From an uncultured Gammaproteobacteria bacterium (GTDB taxonomy: Bacteria; Pseudomonadota; Gammaproteobacteria; PS1; Thioglobaceae), in contig CAJWNF010000031.1 in assembly GCA_913044155.1 (NCBI GenBank), positions 1 through 6,548 of the forward strand: 6,548 nt of DNA, in the 5' to 3' direction. Shown in pieces: positions 1 through 6,548 of the stretch. Both the position numbers and the translations under genes were made by a program. Below the pieces are notes generated by a model. That model saw only the letters and a program-made list of their open reading frames with translations. It was not told where the DNA came from and did not search any database. Numbering within the stretch: position 1 is the first letter of the stretch; every line of letters begins with the position of its first letter.

Positions 1-174
1 AAAAGGCGCGAAGTTAGAAGGCTTTGGGAGGCTTTAGGATTTACAGTATCACGTTTGATTCGAATCAGATTTGGCGATATTCGTTTACCAGAGAGCTTGC
101 GTGCTAACCAGTCAGAATACCTAAAGCCTAAGCAGGTCAAGGCGTTACTAAATTCGGTCAACCTTAAGGAGTAA
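1..174 (+). CDS. rluB: 23S rRNA pseudouridine synthase, RsuA/RluB family (C-terminal end only)
   Basis: This is an open reading frame entering from the left edge in frame 1. It encodes the last 57 residues of a protein and ends at TAA 172-174. The residues REVRRLWEALGF, then VSRLIRIRFGDIRLPESLR, match the conserved C-terminal block of the RsuA/RluB/RluE/RluF family. The closest match I recall is E. coli RluB (REVRRLWEAVGVQVSRLIRVRYGDIPLP). Enzymes of this family isomerise a specific uridine to pseudouridine; RluB acts on 23S rRNA near the peptidyl-transferase centre. The catalytic Asp and the S4-like RNA-binding domain lie outside the window, so activity cannot be judged. The tail after the family block is only about 25 residues and lacks the long basic extension of the E. 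coli protein. RluB is favoured over RluE/RluF/RsuA because of the RRLWEA...VSRLIR wording, but the paralogue is not certain. Confidence 0.8.
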   Translation, partial: KRREVRRLWEALGFTVSRLIRIRFGDIRLPESLRANQSEYLKPKQVKALLNSVNLKE

Positions 175-224
175 TCCAGCTAAATTGCATGAAATAAAGC
201 TTCGTTTAGGGAAGATTTTCAATC

Positions 225-258
225 TCAACAAACCTTGCTGTTGCAGTATAATGGCGGG
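225..258 (+). promoter_or_regulatory. Probable sigma-70 promoter of the ileS operon
   Basis: A perfect -10 hexamer TATAAT lies at 247-252. The best -35 candidate is TCAACA at 225-230, which matches TTGACA at 4 of 6 positions with a 16-base spacer. An A/T-rich stretch lies just upstream of it (about 211-224). The bases after the -10 box are GGCGGG (253-258), a GC-rich discriminator in otherwise AT-rich DNA. Initiation near 259 would give a 5' leader of about 26 bases before ileS. It sits in the only sizeable gap in the window, between the rluB stop and the ileS start, as expected for the operon promoter. The hexamer is seen directly; promoter activity is inferred. Confidence 0.65.
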
Positions 259-284
259 TTTATCGAGAATTATTTTGTTAACTA

Positions 285-3056
285 ATGTCAGATTATAAGT
301 CCACTTTAAATTTACCTGCCACAGACTTCCCAATGAAGGCCAATCTTGCAAATCGTGAAGGCGGTTTTCTAGATGAATGGTATGACAAAGATTTGTATCG
401 ACAAATTCGTCAGAGATTTAAAGGAAGCCCTATATTCGTTCTTCATGACGGCCCTCCATATGCAAATGGCGATATCCATATTGGTCATGCTGTTAACAAG
501 GTTCTTAAAGATGTTATTGTTAAAAGCAAAACTCTATCTGGTTTTGACGCTCCATATGTGCCTGGCTGGGATTGCCATGGATTACCAATTGAGCATAATG
601 TTGAAAAAAAGAAGGGCAAGGTAGGACAGAAAATTAATGCTGATGATTTCCGTGCTGCCTGTCGAGAATACGCTGACCAACAAATCGAAAACCAGAAGGT
701 TGATTTCAAACGTCTAGGAATTATAGGCGACTGGGACAATCCATACCTAACGAAAGACTTCAAGTATGAAGCAGACATTGTTCGCTCGGTTGGCAAGATT
801 ATAAAGAATGGACACCTTACAAAGGGTTATAAGCCTGTTCACTGGTGTACCGAATGTTCTTCAGCGTTAGCAGAAGCAGAAGTAGAATACAAGGACAAAG
901 AGTCTGACACAGTTGATGTTGCTTTTGAAGTTCTAGATTCTACTGTATTTGGTGTGAAAAAACCGGTCTCCGTTGTTATTTGGACTACAACACCTTGGAC
1001 TTTGCCTGCCAACGAAGCAGTTGCCCTGCACCCTGAACTTAGCTATGTTATGGCTGATTTGGGAGATCGTTATTATCTTCTGGCAGAAGAGTTATATGAA
1101 GATGCTTTAGAGAGGTTTAATGTTCAAGCTGTGGGTAAATCAGACAAAATATATAAAGGTTCTGATCTTGAAGGTGTTATGCTACAACATCCCTTTTACG
1201 ACAGGCAGGTTCCTGTGATTATGGGAGAACATGTAACCACTGAAACCGGTACTGGAGCAGTTCACACATCGCCTGCCCATGGCCAGGATGACTACATTGT
1301 TAGTCTCAAATATAACCTGCCAGTTGATTGCCCTGTTGATGGTAGGGGGGTATTTATAGAGAATACAGAACACGTAGCTGGAGAGTATATCTTTAAAGCA
1401 AATGTGACCATCATTGAATTATTGAAAAAGAATAATACCATCGTAAGTCACAAGTCAATGACTCACTCTTATCCGCATTGCTGGAGACACAAGACGCCGG
1501 TCATCTTTAGAGCGACACCACAATGGTTTGTCTCCATGACTCAAAACAAGTTAAGAGATACAGTTAATGACGAGATACTTAACGTTAAATGGATACCGAG
1601 CTGGGGTCAAAAGCGGATCGAATTGATGGTCGGCAATCGTCCTGACTGGTGTATTTCCAGGCAGAGGTTTTGGGGTTCGCCTATTACTCTTTTTATCAAT
1701 AAAAAAACTGGTGAATTTCATCCAGACACCGAGTCTCTTTTTGAAGCTGTGGCTAAAAGGATAGAAAAGGGCGGCATAGAGGCCTGGTTTAGTCTAAAGG
1801 TTGAAGATGTGCTAGGTTCTGAAGCCTCTGAATACGAAAAAACTACCGACACACTAGATGTCTGGTTTGACTCTGGAGTGAGCCACTTTGCGGTCTTAAA
1901 AAATAGCGACTATTTAAGTGACATTGCTGACATGTATCTTGAGGGTTCAGACCAGCATAGGGGTTGGTTCCAATCTTCACTAATTACTTCCTGCGCGATT
2001 AATGGCAGGGCGCCATACAGACAGGTACTAACCCATGGTTTTACGGTCGATCAAAATGGCCATAAAATGAGTAAATCTTTGGGTAATGTGATTCCACCAC
2101 AAAAAGTGGTTAACACCTTAGGTGCAGACATTTTAAGGCTATGGATAGGGAGTACTGACTATTCTGGCGAGATGACGGTTTCTGACGAAATTCTTAAGAG
2201 AAGTGCGGATAGTTACAGACGTATCCGTAATACGATGCGCTTTATGTTGGCAAATATGCAAGGATTTGAGCCTAATAATGACCTCTTAAGTGTCGATAAA
2301 ATGCTGGTTCTTGACCAATGGATTGTTTCAAAAACAGCTGAACTTCAATCCCAAGTTGTTAATGACTATGATGAATATAACTTCCATCATGCAATGAAAA
2401 TGATATTGAATTTTTGTACCAATGATTTGGGTGGTTTTTATTTGGATATCATCAAGGATAGGCAATACACTACACAAACCAACTCTTTAGCACGTAGATC
2501 AGCGCAAAGTGCTTTGTATCATATTGCTCACGCGATGGTGCGATGGCTCAGTCCAGTTCTCTCATTTACTGCCGAGGAGGTTTGGCAGTATCTTCCTGGA
2601 GCAGCAAATGAAAGTGTTTTTTTGCAGACCTGGTATGAAGGCCTAGTTGGCGACTTTAATAGCAGAGCAATCGATGCTGCTAGGGATGTTAATGTACATC
2701 TACGTAAAGAACTTGAAGAGATGCGCCGTGACAAGGTGATAGGTTCATCACTTGATGCCGAAGTGGATATATATTGTGACGATGAGAAATATCAAGCGCT
2801 CCAAGAACTGGGAAATGAGTTGAGGTTCGTTTTTATTACTTCAGACGCTAGAATTCATTCACTAGCAGACAAGCCAAATAAGGCTACTGATATTGATCAG
2901 TCATTAGCTATAATGGTTAATAAGAGCGGCTATCAAAAGTGTGTTCGTTGTTGGCACCACCGAGAGGAAATTGGTGAACATGATATACATAAAGAATTGT
3001 GTGAGCGCTGTATTGAAAATGTGGCAGGTGAAGGAGAGTTGAGGGTATTTGCATAA
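285..3056 (+). CDS. ileS: Isoleucyl-tRNA synthetase (IleRS)
   Basis: This 923-residue cytoplasmic class I synthetase activates isoleucine with ATP, charges tRNA(Ile), and hydrolyses mischarged Val-tRNA(Ile). E. coli IleRS has 938 residues. The start is set by the N-terminus [17 protein letters not shown], which is nearly identical to E. coli. HIGH is at residues 65-68, the active-site block [10 protein letters not shown] at 94-103 and KMSKS at 594-598. The CP1 editing domain shows WTTTPWT at 233-239 and GTGAVHTSP at 322-330. Asp336 is at the position of the editing aspartate. DVWFDSG is at 525-531. Paired CxxC (188/191) and CWRH (399-402) may form a first metal site. The C-terminal zinc finger has Cys886, Cys889, Cys906 and Cys909. 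The finger and overall type place it with the ordinary bacterial form rather than the eukaryote-like, mupirocin-resistant form. No strong Shine-Dalgarno sequence precedes the ATG. The stop overlaps the aroB start by one base (TAATG). No lspA follows, unlike the usual gammaproteobacterial order. Confidence 0.98.
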   Translation: MSDYKSTLNLPATDFPMKANLANREGGFLDEWYDKDLYRQIRQRFKGSPIFVLHDGPPYANGDIHIGHAVNKVLKDVIVKSKTLSGFDAPYVPGWDCHGLPIEHNVEKKKGKVGQKINADDFRAACREYADQQIENQKVDFKRLGIIGDWDNPYLTKDFKYEADIVRSVGKIIKNGHLTKGYKPVHWCTECSSALAEAEVEYKDKESDTVDVAFEVLDSTVFGVKKPVSVVIWTTTPWTLPANEAVALHPELSYVMADLGDRYYLLAEELYEDALERFNVQAVGKSDKIYKGSDLEGVMLQHPFYDRQVPVIMGEHVTTETGTGAVHTSPAHGQDDYIVSLKYNLPVDCPVDGRGVFIENTEHVAGEYIFKANVTIIELLKKNNTIVSHKSMTHSYPHCWRHKTPVIFRATPQWFVSMTQNKLRDTVNDEILNVKWIPSWGQKRIELMVGNRPDWCISRQRFWGSPITLFINKKTGEFHPDTESLFEAVAKRIEKGGIEAWFSLKVEDVLGSEASEYEKTTDTLDVWFDSGVSHFAVLKNSDYLSDIADMYLEGSDQHRGWFQSSLITSCAINGRAPYRQVLTHGFTVDQNGHKMSKSLGNVIPPQKVVNTLGADILRLWIGSTDYSGEMTVSDEILKRSADSYRRIRNTMRFMLANMQGFEPNNDLLSVDKMLVLDQWIVSKTAELQSQVVNDYDEYNFHHAMKMILNFCTNDLGGFYLDIIKDRQYTTQTNSLARRSAQSALYHIAHAMVRWLSPVLSFTAEEVWQYLPGAANESVFLQTWYEGLVGDFNSRAIDAARDVNVHLRKELEEMRRDKVIGSSLDAEVDIYCDDEKYQALQELGNELRFVFITSDARIHSLADKPNKATDIDQSLAIMVNKSGYQKCVRCWHHREEIGEHDIHKELCERCIENVAGEGELRVFA
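3031..3045 (+). promoter_or_regulatory. Ribosome-binding region of aroB inside the ileS 3' end
   Basis: The last ileS codons contain AAGGAG (3031-3036), followed by a second purine run TGAGGG (3040-3045). The first is 19 bases from the aroB ATG, which is too far to be ideal. GAGG at 3041-3044 lies 11 bases from it, a usable distance. Because stop and start share a base (TAATG, 3054-3058), re-initiation by ribosomes finishing ileS is also likely. Confidence 0.45.
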
Positions 3057-4165
3057 TGTCAAATATACAAAAAATTCTTAATCTAGAGCTTGGTGATAAA
3101 TCTTATCCTATTTATGTTGGGAATGATTTGCTGTCAGATAAGTCATACCTCGAGAAACATATTTCTGGTCAACAGGTGATGGTTATCACCAACACAACAA
3201 TAGAGCCTCTTTACTTAGAGAAAGTTAAAAATTTACTCGGTAATTTCGAAGTTCAGGTAGCCATTCTTCCTGATGGAGAACAATATAAAACTCTGGAAAC
3301 GGTTAATTCTATATTTGACGCTCTACTAGAGGCAAAGTTTGACCGTAGTGCGACATTGATTGCACTGGGTGGCGGTGTTGTTGGCGACATAACAGGATTC
3401 GCAGCAGCGTCCTATCAGCGCGGGGTTGACTTTATCCAAATTCCGACAACCTTACTTTCCCAGGTCGACTCCAGTGTAGGCGGCAAGACCGGTGTCAATC
3501 ATACTTTAGGCAAAAATATGATTGGAGCATTCCACCAGCCCCAAGCGGTTATTATTGACATAGATACATTGGACACTTTACCTATTCGTGAATTTTCAGC
3601 AGGAATGGCCGAAGTAATTAAATATGGCTTGTTGGGCAACATTGATTTTCTTTTAGATCTTGAAAAAAATATTGATTCAATAATGAAAAGATCTAATCAG
3701 AGAGATAAGGAATTACTGATTGACATAATTTATCGTTCCTGTTTAGACAAGGCAGAAATTGTTTCCAAAGACGAGCTTGAGAGTGGTGTAAGAAAATTAT
3801 TAAATCTAGGTCATACTTTTGGTCATGGGATTGAAAATACTTTAGGTTATGGCTATTATCTACATGGAGAAGCAGTTGCGATTGGGATGTGTATGGCGGC
3901 TAGACTTTCTCAACTTGAAGGTCACTTATCATCCGAAGATGTAGATAGAGTTAATAATATATTGAATCTGGCAGAATTGCCTTGTAATCTAGGAGAACAA
4001 AAAATTGCCGCTAAAAAAATTTACAAAGCAATGTCGCTAGACAAAAAAGTGATTGATGGTAATATACGTTTGGTTTTGTTTTCATCTTTAGGAAATTCTT
4101 ATGTTACAGAAGACTATTCTGAAGAAAATCTAAACCAAGTTTTGTCGGAATTTTGTCATTCTTAA
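3056..4165 (+). CDS. aroB: 3-dehydroquinate synthase
   Basis: This 369-residue cytoplasmic enzyme catalyses the second step of the shikimate pathway, converting DAHP to 3-dehydroquinate with NAD+ and a divalent metal. The family is usually about 350-370 residues. The NAD-binding glycine stretch is GGGVVGDITGF at 105-115, preceded by DGEQYK at 73-78 and followed by VDSSVGGKTGVN at 137-148. Metal ligands line up with the E. coli trio Glu184/His247/His264: Glu186 in AGMAEVIKYG, His253 in NLGHTFGH and His270 in LHGEAVAIGM. Lys189 in the same segment is also conserved. The N-terminus is a few residues longer than in E. coli, but the 1-base overlap with the ileS stop supports this ATG. aroB usually sits next to aroK; no aroK is seen here, and the gene lies between two translation loci. 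All key residues are present, so it should be functional. Confidence 0.98.
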   Translation: MSNIQKILNLELGDKSYPIYVGNDLLSDKSYLEKHISGQQVMVITNTTIEPLYLEKVKNLLGNFEVQVAILPDGEQYKTLETVNSIFDALLEAKFDRSATLIALGGGVVGDITGFAAASYQRGVDFIQIPTTLLSQVDSSVGGKTGVNHTLGKNMIGAFHQPQAVIIDIDTLDTLPIREFSAGMAEVIKYGLLGNIDFLLDLEKNIDSIMKRSNQRDKELLIDIIYRSCLDKAEIVSKDELESGVRKLLNLGHTFGHGIENTLGYGYYLHGEAVAIGMCMAARLSQLEGHLSSEDVDRVNNILNLAELPCNLGEQKIAAKKIYKAMSLDKKVIDGNIRLVLFSSLGNSYVTEDYSEENLNQVLSEFCHS

Positions 4166-4177
4166 TTAATCTTATTT

Positions 4178-4465
4178 ATGTCATTAGATAAAAAACAAGT
4201 CAAAGAGATAGCGCAACTAGCTAGACTCAATATTAGTGATTCTGAGGCTCAACAAACCACAGCTGAACTTAATAATATTCTCAATTTAATGGCTGAGCTA
4301 AGCGAGATTGATACAGATAATGTTGAGCCAATGGCACATCCTCTTGATATGTCTCAACGTTTACGAGAAGATGTAGTTAGTGAGACTGATTTATCGGATA
4401 ATTTTCAAGCAATTGCACCAAAAACTGGAAAGCAACATTTTCTTGTGCCAACTGTGATTGAGTAA
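4178..4465 (+). CDS. gatC: Asp/Glu-tRNA amidotransferase subunit C
   Basis: This 95-residue small subunit of GatCAB matches the usual family length. In known structures GatC wraps around the GatA-GatB interface and stabilises GatA; it has no catalytic residues of its own. Family hallmarks visible here are the N-terminal helix [13 protein letters not shown] (residues 8-20), the central [26 protein letters not shown] segment (about 30-55), the LREDVV stretch near residue 62, and the C-terminal HFLVPTVIE ending. The start lies 12 bases after the aroB stop. The bases before it (TTAATCTTATTT) contain no purine-rich Shine-Dalgarno sequence, so translation may depend on coupling to aroB or on the AU-rich unstructured leader. 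The stop overlaps the gatA start by one base. Order C-A-B is the common bacterial arrangement. Confidence 0.96.
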   Translation: MSLDKKQVKEIAQLARLNISDSEAQQTTAELNNILNLMAELSEIDTDNVEPMAHPLDMSQRLREDVVSETDLSDNFQAIAPKTGKQHFLVPTVIE

Positions 4466-5910
4466 TGATGCATAAATTTTCTGTATCTGAGCTATCTAAA
4501 GGATTGAAAAATAGAGATTTTTCATCTATTGAGCTAACCCAACATTATCTCAAGAGAATTGATCGTTCAGATCTAAATGCATTTATCACTGTAACTGATG
4601 AGCTTGCATTATCACAGGCACGAGCAGCTGACGCCAAACTGGCAAGTGGTAGTGGTAGTGTTTTGACAGGTATCCCTTATGCTCACAAAGATATTTTTTG
4701 TACCAAAGGTGTCAAAACGTCTGCTGGTTCGAAGATTCTAGACCCATTTATTTCGCCTTACGATGCGACTCTAACTCACAAATTAAACATGGAAGGTATG
4801 GTCATGTTGGGCAAGACAAACATGGATGAATTTGCCATGGGTTCTTCAAATGAAAATTCTTACTATGGTCCAGTAAAAAATCCATGGGATAAAAAAAGAG
4901 TTCCTGGTGGCTCCTCAGGCGGATCTGCCGCTGCTGTTGCAGCTCGTTTGTCAGCTTTCGCTACTGGAACTGATACTGGCGGAAGTATCCGACAACCAGC
5001 AAGCCTTTGCGGTATCACTGGACTAAAACCAACCTATGGAAGAATCTCAAGATACGGGATGATAGCTTACGCTTCAAGCCTTGACCAGGCTGGTCCGATT
5101 ACTCAAAGTGCAGAGGATGCCGCATTAGTTTTGAACGCTATGGCTGGTTTCGATGACAAGGATTCAACTAGTGTGAATAAAGATGTTCCTGACTACACTG
5201 AAAATTTGAACAATTCTATTAAAGGCTTAAAGATTGGAATTCCAAAGGAGTATTTTTCCGAAGGGTTGGATGACGGTATTGCGAAAGTTATTTTGCAATC
5301 AATTAAAGAATTTGAATCTATGGGCGCTACTGTTGAGGAGGTGTCACTCCCTAATTCAGCATACGCTGTACCAACCTATTACATTGTTGCGCCTTGTGAA
5401 TGCTCATCTAATTTGTCTCGTCTTGATGGGGTGCGTTATGGTTATCGATGTGATAACCCTGAAGACCTAAATGACTTGTATCTTAGGTCACGTTCTGAGG
5501 GTTTTGGGGAAGAAGTCAAGCGTCGTATAATGATTGGCACCTATGCACTTTCTGCGGGCTATTATGACGCCTATTACCTTAAAGCACAAAAAGTGCGACA
5601 CTTGATTAGTGAAGACTTCAAAAAAGCATTTCAAAAGGTGGATGTGATAATGGGTCCAGTTTCACCTACCACAGCATTTGAGATAGGTGCAATAAAAGAC
5701 TCAGTTTCTATGTATTTGGCAGATATTTATACACTTTCTGTAAATTTGGCTGGCCTACCAGGAATAAGCATTCCGGCTGGATTTTCAAATAATTTACCTG
5801 TCGGACTACAGATGATTGGCAATTATTGGTCTGAAGAAATCTTATTAAATACCGCTCATCTATTTCAAACACAAACTGACTGGCATGTTCGTTTACCTGA
5901 AAATACTTAA
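4465..5910 (+). CDS. gatA: Glutamyl/aspartyl-tRNA amidotransferase subunit A (amidase)
   Basis: This 481-residue amidase-signature enzyme frees ammonia from glutamine (or asparagine) and passes it to GatB for transamidation of Glu-tRNA(Gln) or Asp-tRNA(Asn). Pseudomonad GatA is about 483 residues. The catalytic Ser-cisSer-Lys triad is intact: Lys75 in [10 protein letters not shown], Ser150 in [15 protein letters not shown] and Ser174, the acylated nucleophile, in [13 protein letters not shown]. The spacing equals that of S. aureus Lys79/Ser154/Ser178. Other family blocks are [20 protein letters not shown] (116-135), LKPTYGR (187-193), and the late [15 protein letters not shown] and [19 protein letters not shown] segments. 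Two tandem ATGs begin the gene at 4465 and 4468. The first overlaps the gatC stop by one base (TAATGATG); either could be used. No clear Shine-Dalgarno sequence is present, so coupling to gatC is likely. A short SGSGS stretch lies at residues 61-65. Confidence 0.98.
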   Translation: MMHKFSVSELSKGLKNRDFSSIELTQHYLKRIDRSDLNAFITVTDELALSQARAADAKLASGSGSVLTGIPYAHKDIFCTKGVKTSAGSKILDPFISPYDATLTHKLNMEGMVMLGKTNMDEFAMGSSNENSYYGPVKNPWDKKRVPGGSSGGSAAAVAARLSAFATGTDTGGSIRQPASLCGITGLKPTYGRISRYGMIAYASSLDQAGPITQSAEDAALVLNAMAGFDDKDSTSVNKDVPDYTENLNNSIKGLKIGIPKEYFSEGLDDGIAKVILQSIKEFESMGATVEEVSLPNSAYAVPTYYIVAPCECSSNLSRLDGVRYGYRCDNPEDLNDLYLRSRSEGFGEEVKRRIMIGTYALSAGYYDAYYLKAQKVRHLISEDFKKAFQKVDVIMGPVSPTTAFEIGAIKDSVSMYLADIYTLSVNLAGLPGISIPAGFSNNLPVGLQMIGNYWSEEILLNTAHLFQTQTDWHVRLPENT

Positions 5911-5915
5911 GGAGG
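5908..5915 (+). promoter_or_regulatory. Full-length Shine-Dalgarno sequence of gatB, fused to the gatA stop
   Basis: TAAGGAGG is a full complement to the 3' end of 16S rRNA. Its first three bases are the gatA stop codon (5908-5910). Seven bases separate it from the gatB ATG at 5923, which is optimal spacing. It fixes the gatB start and is by far the strongest ribosome-binding site in the window. Confidence 0.9.
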
Positions 5916-5922
5916 ATTGAGT

Positions 5923-6548
5923 ATGGCTTGGGAAACAGTTATCGGTCTAGAGATACACTCTCAATTAAGCACTAAATCAAAAATTTTTTCAGGTGCATCA
6001 ACCGCTTTTGGTGCTGAGCCAAATACCCAGGCCTGCGCAGTAGATCTAGGTTTACCAGGGGTCCTTCCGGTACTCAACAAAGAAGCAGTCATGATGGCTT
6101 TGAGGTTTGGTTTAGCTGTCAATGCGAAAATTAATCAACACTCTATTTTTGCTCGAAAAAACTATTTTTATCCAGACCTGCCTAAAGGTTATCAGATTTC
6201 TCAATTCGAAATTCCAATAGTAGGTCAAGGAGAAATTGAGATAAGTACTGAAGAGGGTGAGACCAAAATGGTCGGTATTACTCGCGCTCATTTAGAAGAA
6301 GATGCAGGAAAGTCTATCCATGATTTGTATGACGACTATACAGCAATAGACCTTAATCGAGCTGGCACACCACTGCTAGAGATAGTTTCAGAACCCGACA
6401 TGAGAAGCGCTAAAGAGGCAGTTGCTTATGCAAAAAAAATTCACTCCTTGGTGCAGTATATAGGTATTTGTGATGGCAATATGCAGGAAGGATCTTTTCG
6501 ATGTGATGCCAATGTATCAATAAGAAAAAAGGGAGCGAAAGAGCTAGG
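5923..6548 (+). CDS. gatB: Asp/Glu-tRNA amidotransferase subunit B (N-terminal part, runs off the window)
   Basis: The first 208 residues are present, of an expected total of about 475-485. GatB binds the mischarged tRNA, phosphorylates the Glu or Asp side chain with ATP, and amidates it with ammonia tunnelled from GatA. The start [15 protein letters not shown] is the family N-terminus and follows a perfect Shine-Dalgarno sequence. Visible family blocks are Glu10-Ile-His12 in the kinase site, [18 protein letters not shown] (77-94), [13 protein letters not shown] (119-131) with Glu125, [19 protein letters not shown] (144-162) with Glu153, and [20 protein letters not shown] (181-200). The cradle core seen so far is intact. 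The helical and YqeY-like tRNA-binding tail lies beyond the window. Codon usage and composition match the neighbours. GatCAB implies that the organism makes Gln-tRNA, Asn-tRNA or both by the indirect route, but which one cannot be decided here. Confidence 0.98.
   Translation, partial: MAWETVIGLEIHSQLSTKSKIFSGASTAFGAEPNTQACAVDLGLPGVLPVLNKEAVMMALRFGLAVNAKINQHSIFARKNYFYPDLPKGYQISQFEIPIVGQGEIEISTEEGETKMVGITRAHLEEDAGKSIHDLYDDYTAIDLNRAGTPLLEIVSEPDMRSAKEAVAYAKKIHSLVQYIGICDGNMQEGSFRCDANVSIRKKGAKEL

Noticed and set aside
19..38. Direct repeat AGGCTTTGG / AGGCTTTAGG.
   Set aside because: It encodes part of the conserved RRLWEALGF block of the RluB family, so it is explained by protein constraint and chance.
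191..220. A weak inverted repeat after rluB (CTTC/GAAG with extra A-T pairs) that could be a terminator.
   Set aside because: The uninterrupted stem is only about 4 base pairs, has mismatches above it, and lacks a following T run. It does not support a rho-independent terminator.
253..284. T-box or riboswitch control of ileS.
   Set aside because: The gap before ileS is only about 110 bases and the predicted leader about 26 bases, too short for a T-box. T-boxes are also typical of Firmicutes, not proteobacteria.
251..298. A 15-codon mini-ORF overlapping the ileS start, with two adjacent Ile codons and several Leu codons, resembling an attenuation leader peptide.
   Set aside because: Its ATG lies inside the -10 hexamer, so it would be absent from transcripts of the predicted promoter. 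It has no Shine-Dalgarno sequence, and no alternative terminator/antiterminator hairpins are visible.
485..796. Antisense open frame of 103 codons within ileS, and other antisense or alternative-frame open stretches inside ileS and gatA.
   Set aside because: These are shadows of strongly conserved genes. They have no ribosome-binding site and no recognisable protein features.
1345..1350. A run of six G in ileS as a possible frameshift site.
   Set aside because: The reading frame and IleRS family sequence continue unbroken on both sides.

Overview
The window is ordinary bacterial housekeeping DNA. Five genes or gene parts are tightly packed behind the tail of a sixth, and all six lie on the + strand. 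Base composition is moderately AT-rich (about 40% GC by eye). The encoded proteins look gammaproteobacterial. The IleRS N-terminus is nearly the same as I recall for the enterobacterial protein, and its C-terminal zinc finger and final residues also match. GatA and GatB resemble pseudomonad-type GatCAB subunits almost residue for residue along most of their visible length. The best guess is a low-GC gammaproteobacterium. I cannot name a genus.

Layout. Positions 1-174 hold the 3' end of an RluB-type 23S rRNA pseudouridine synthase. Positions 175-284 form the only real intergenic gap. It carries a consensus -10 box (TATAAT) with a GC-rich discriminator and is the likely promoter of everything downstream. 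Then follow ileS (285-3056), aroB (3056-4165), gatC (4178-4465), gatA (4465-5910) and the first 208 codons of gatB (5923 to the window end). Junctions are a 1-base overlap (ileS/aroB), 12 bases (aroB/gatC), a 1-base overlap (gatC/gatA) and 12 bases (gatA/gatB). This spacing fits a single transcript. No terminator is visible, and the operon runs off the right edge.

Function. The genes mostly supply charged tRNA. IleRS makes Ile-tRNA. The GatCAB amidotransferase converts mischarged Glu-tRNA(Gln), Asp-tRNA(Asn) or both into the correct amidated forms. AroB (3-dehydroquinate synthase) is a shikimate-pathway enzyme inserted between them. The upstream gene modifies the ribosome.

No new biological system is evident. 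All catalytic motifs are intact, and there is no mobile element, CRISPR array, RNA gene or anomalous insert. The points worth a second look are the gene order (ileS-aroB-gatCAB rather than the familiar ribF-ileS-lspA), the stringent-type promoter before ileS, and the contrast between start sites without a Shine-Dalgarno sequence (ileS, gatC, gatA) and the perfect one at gatB.
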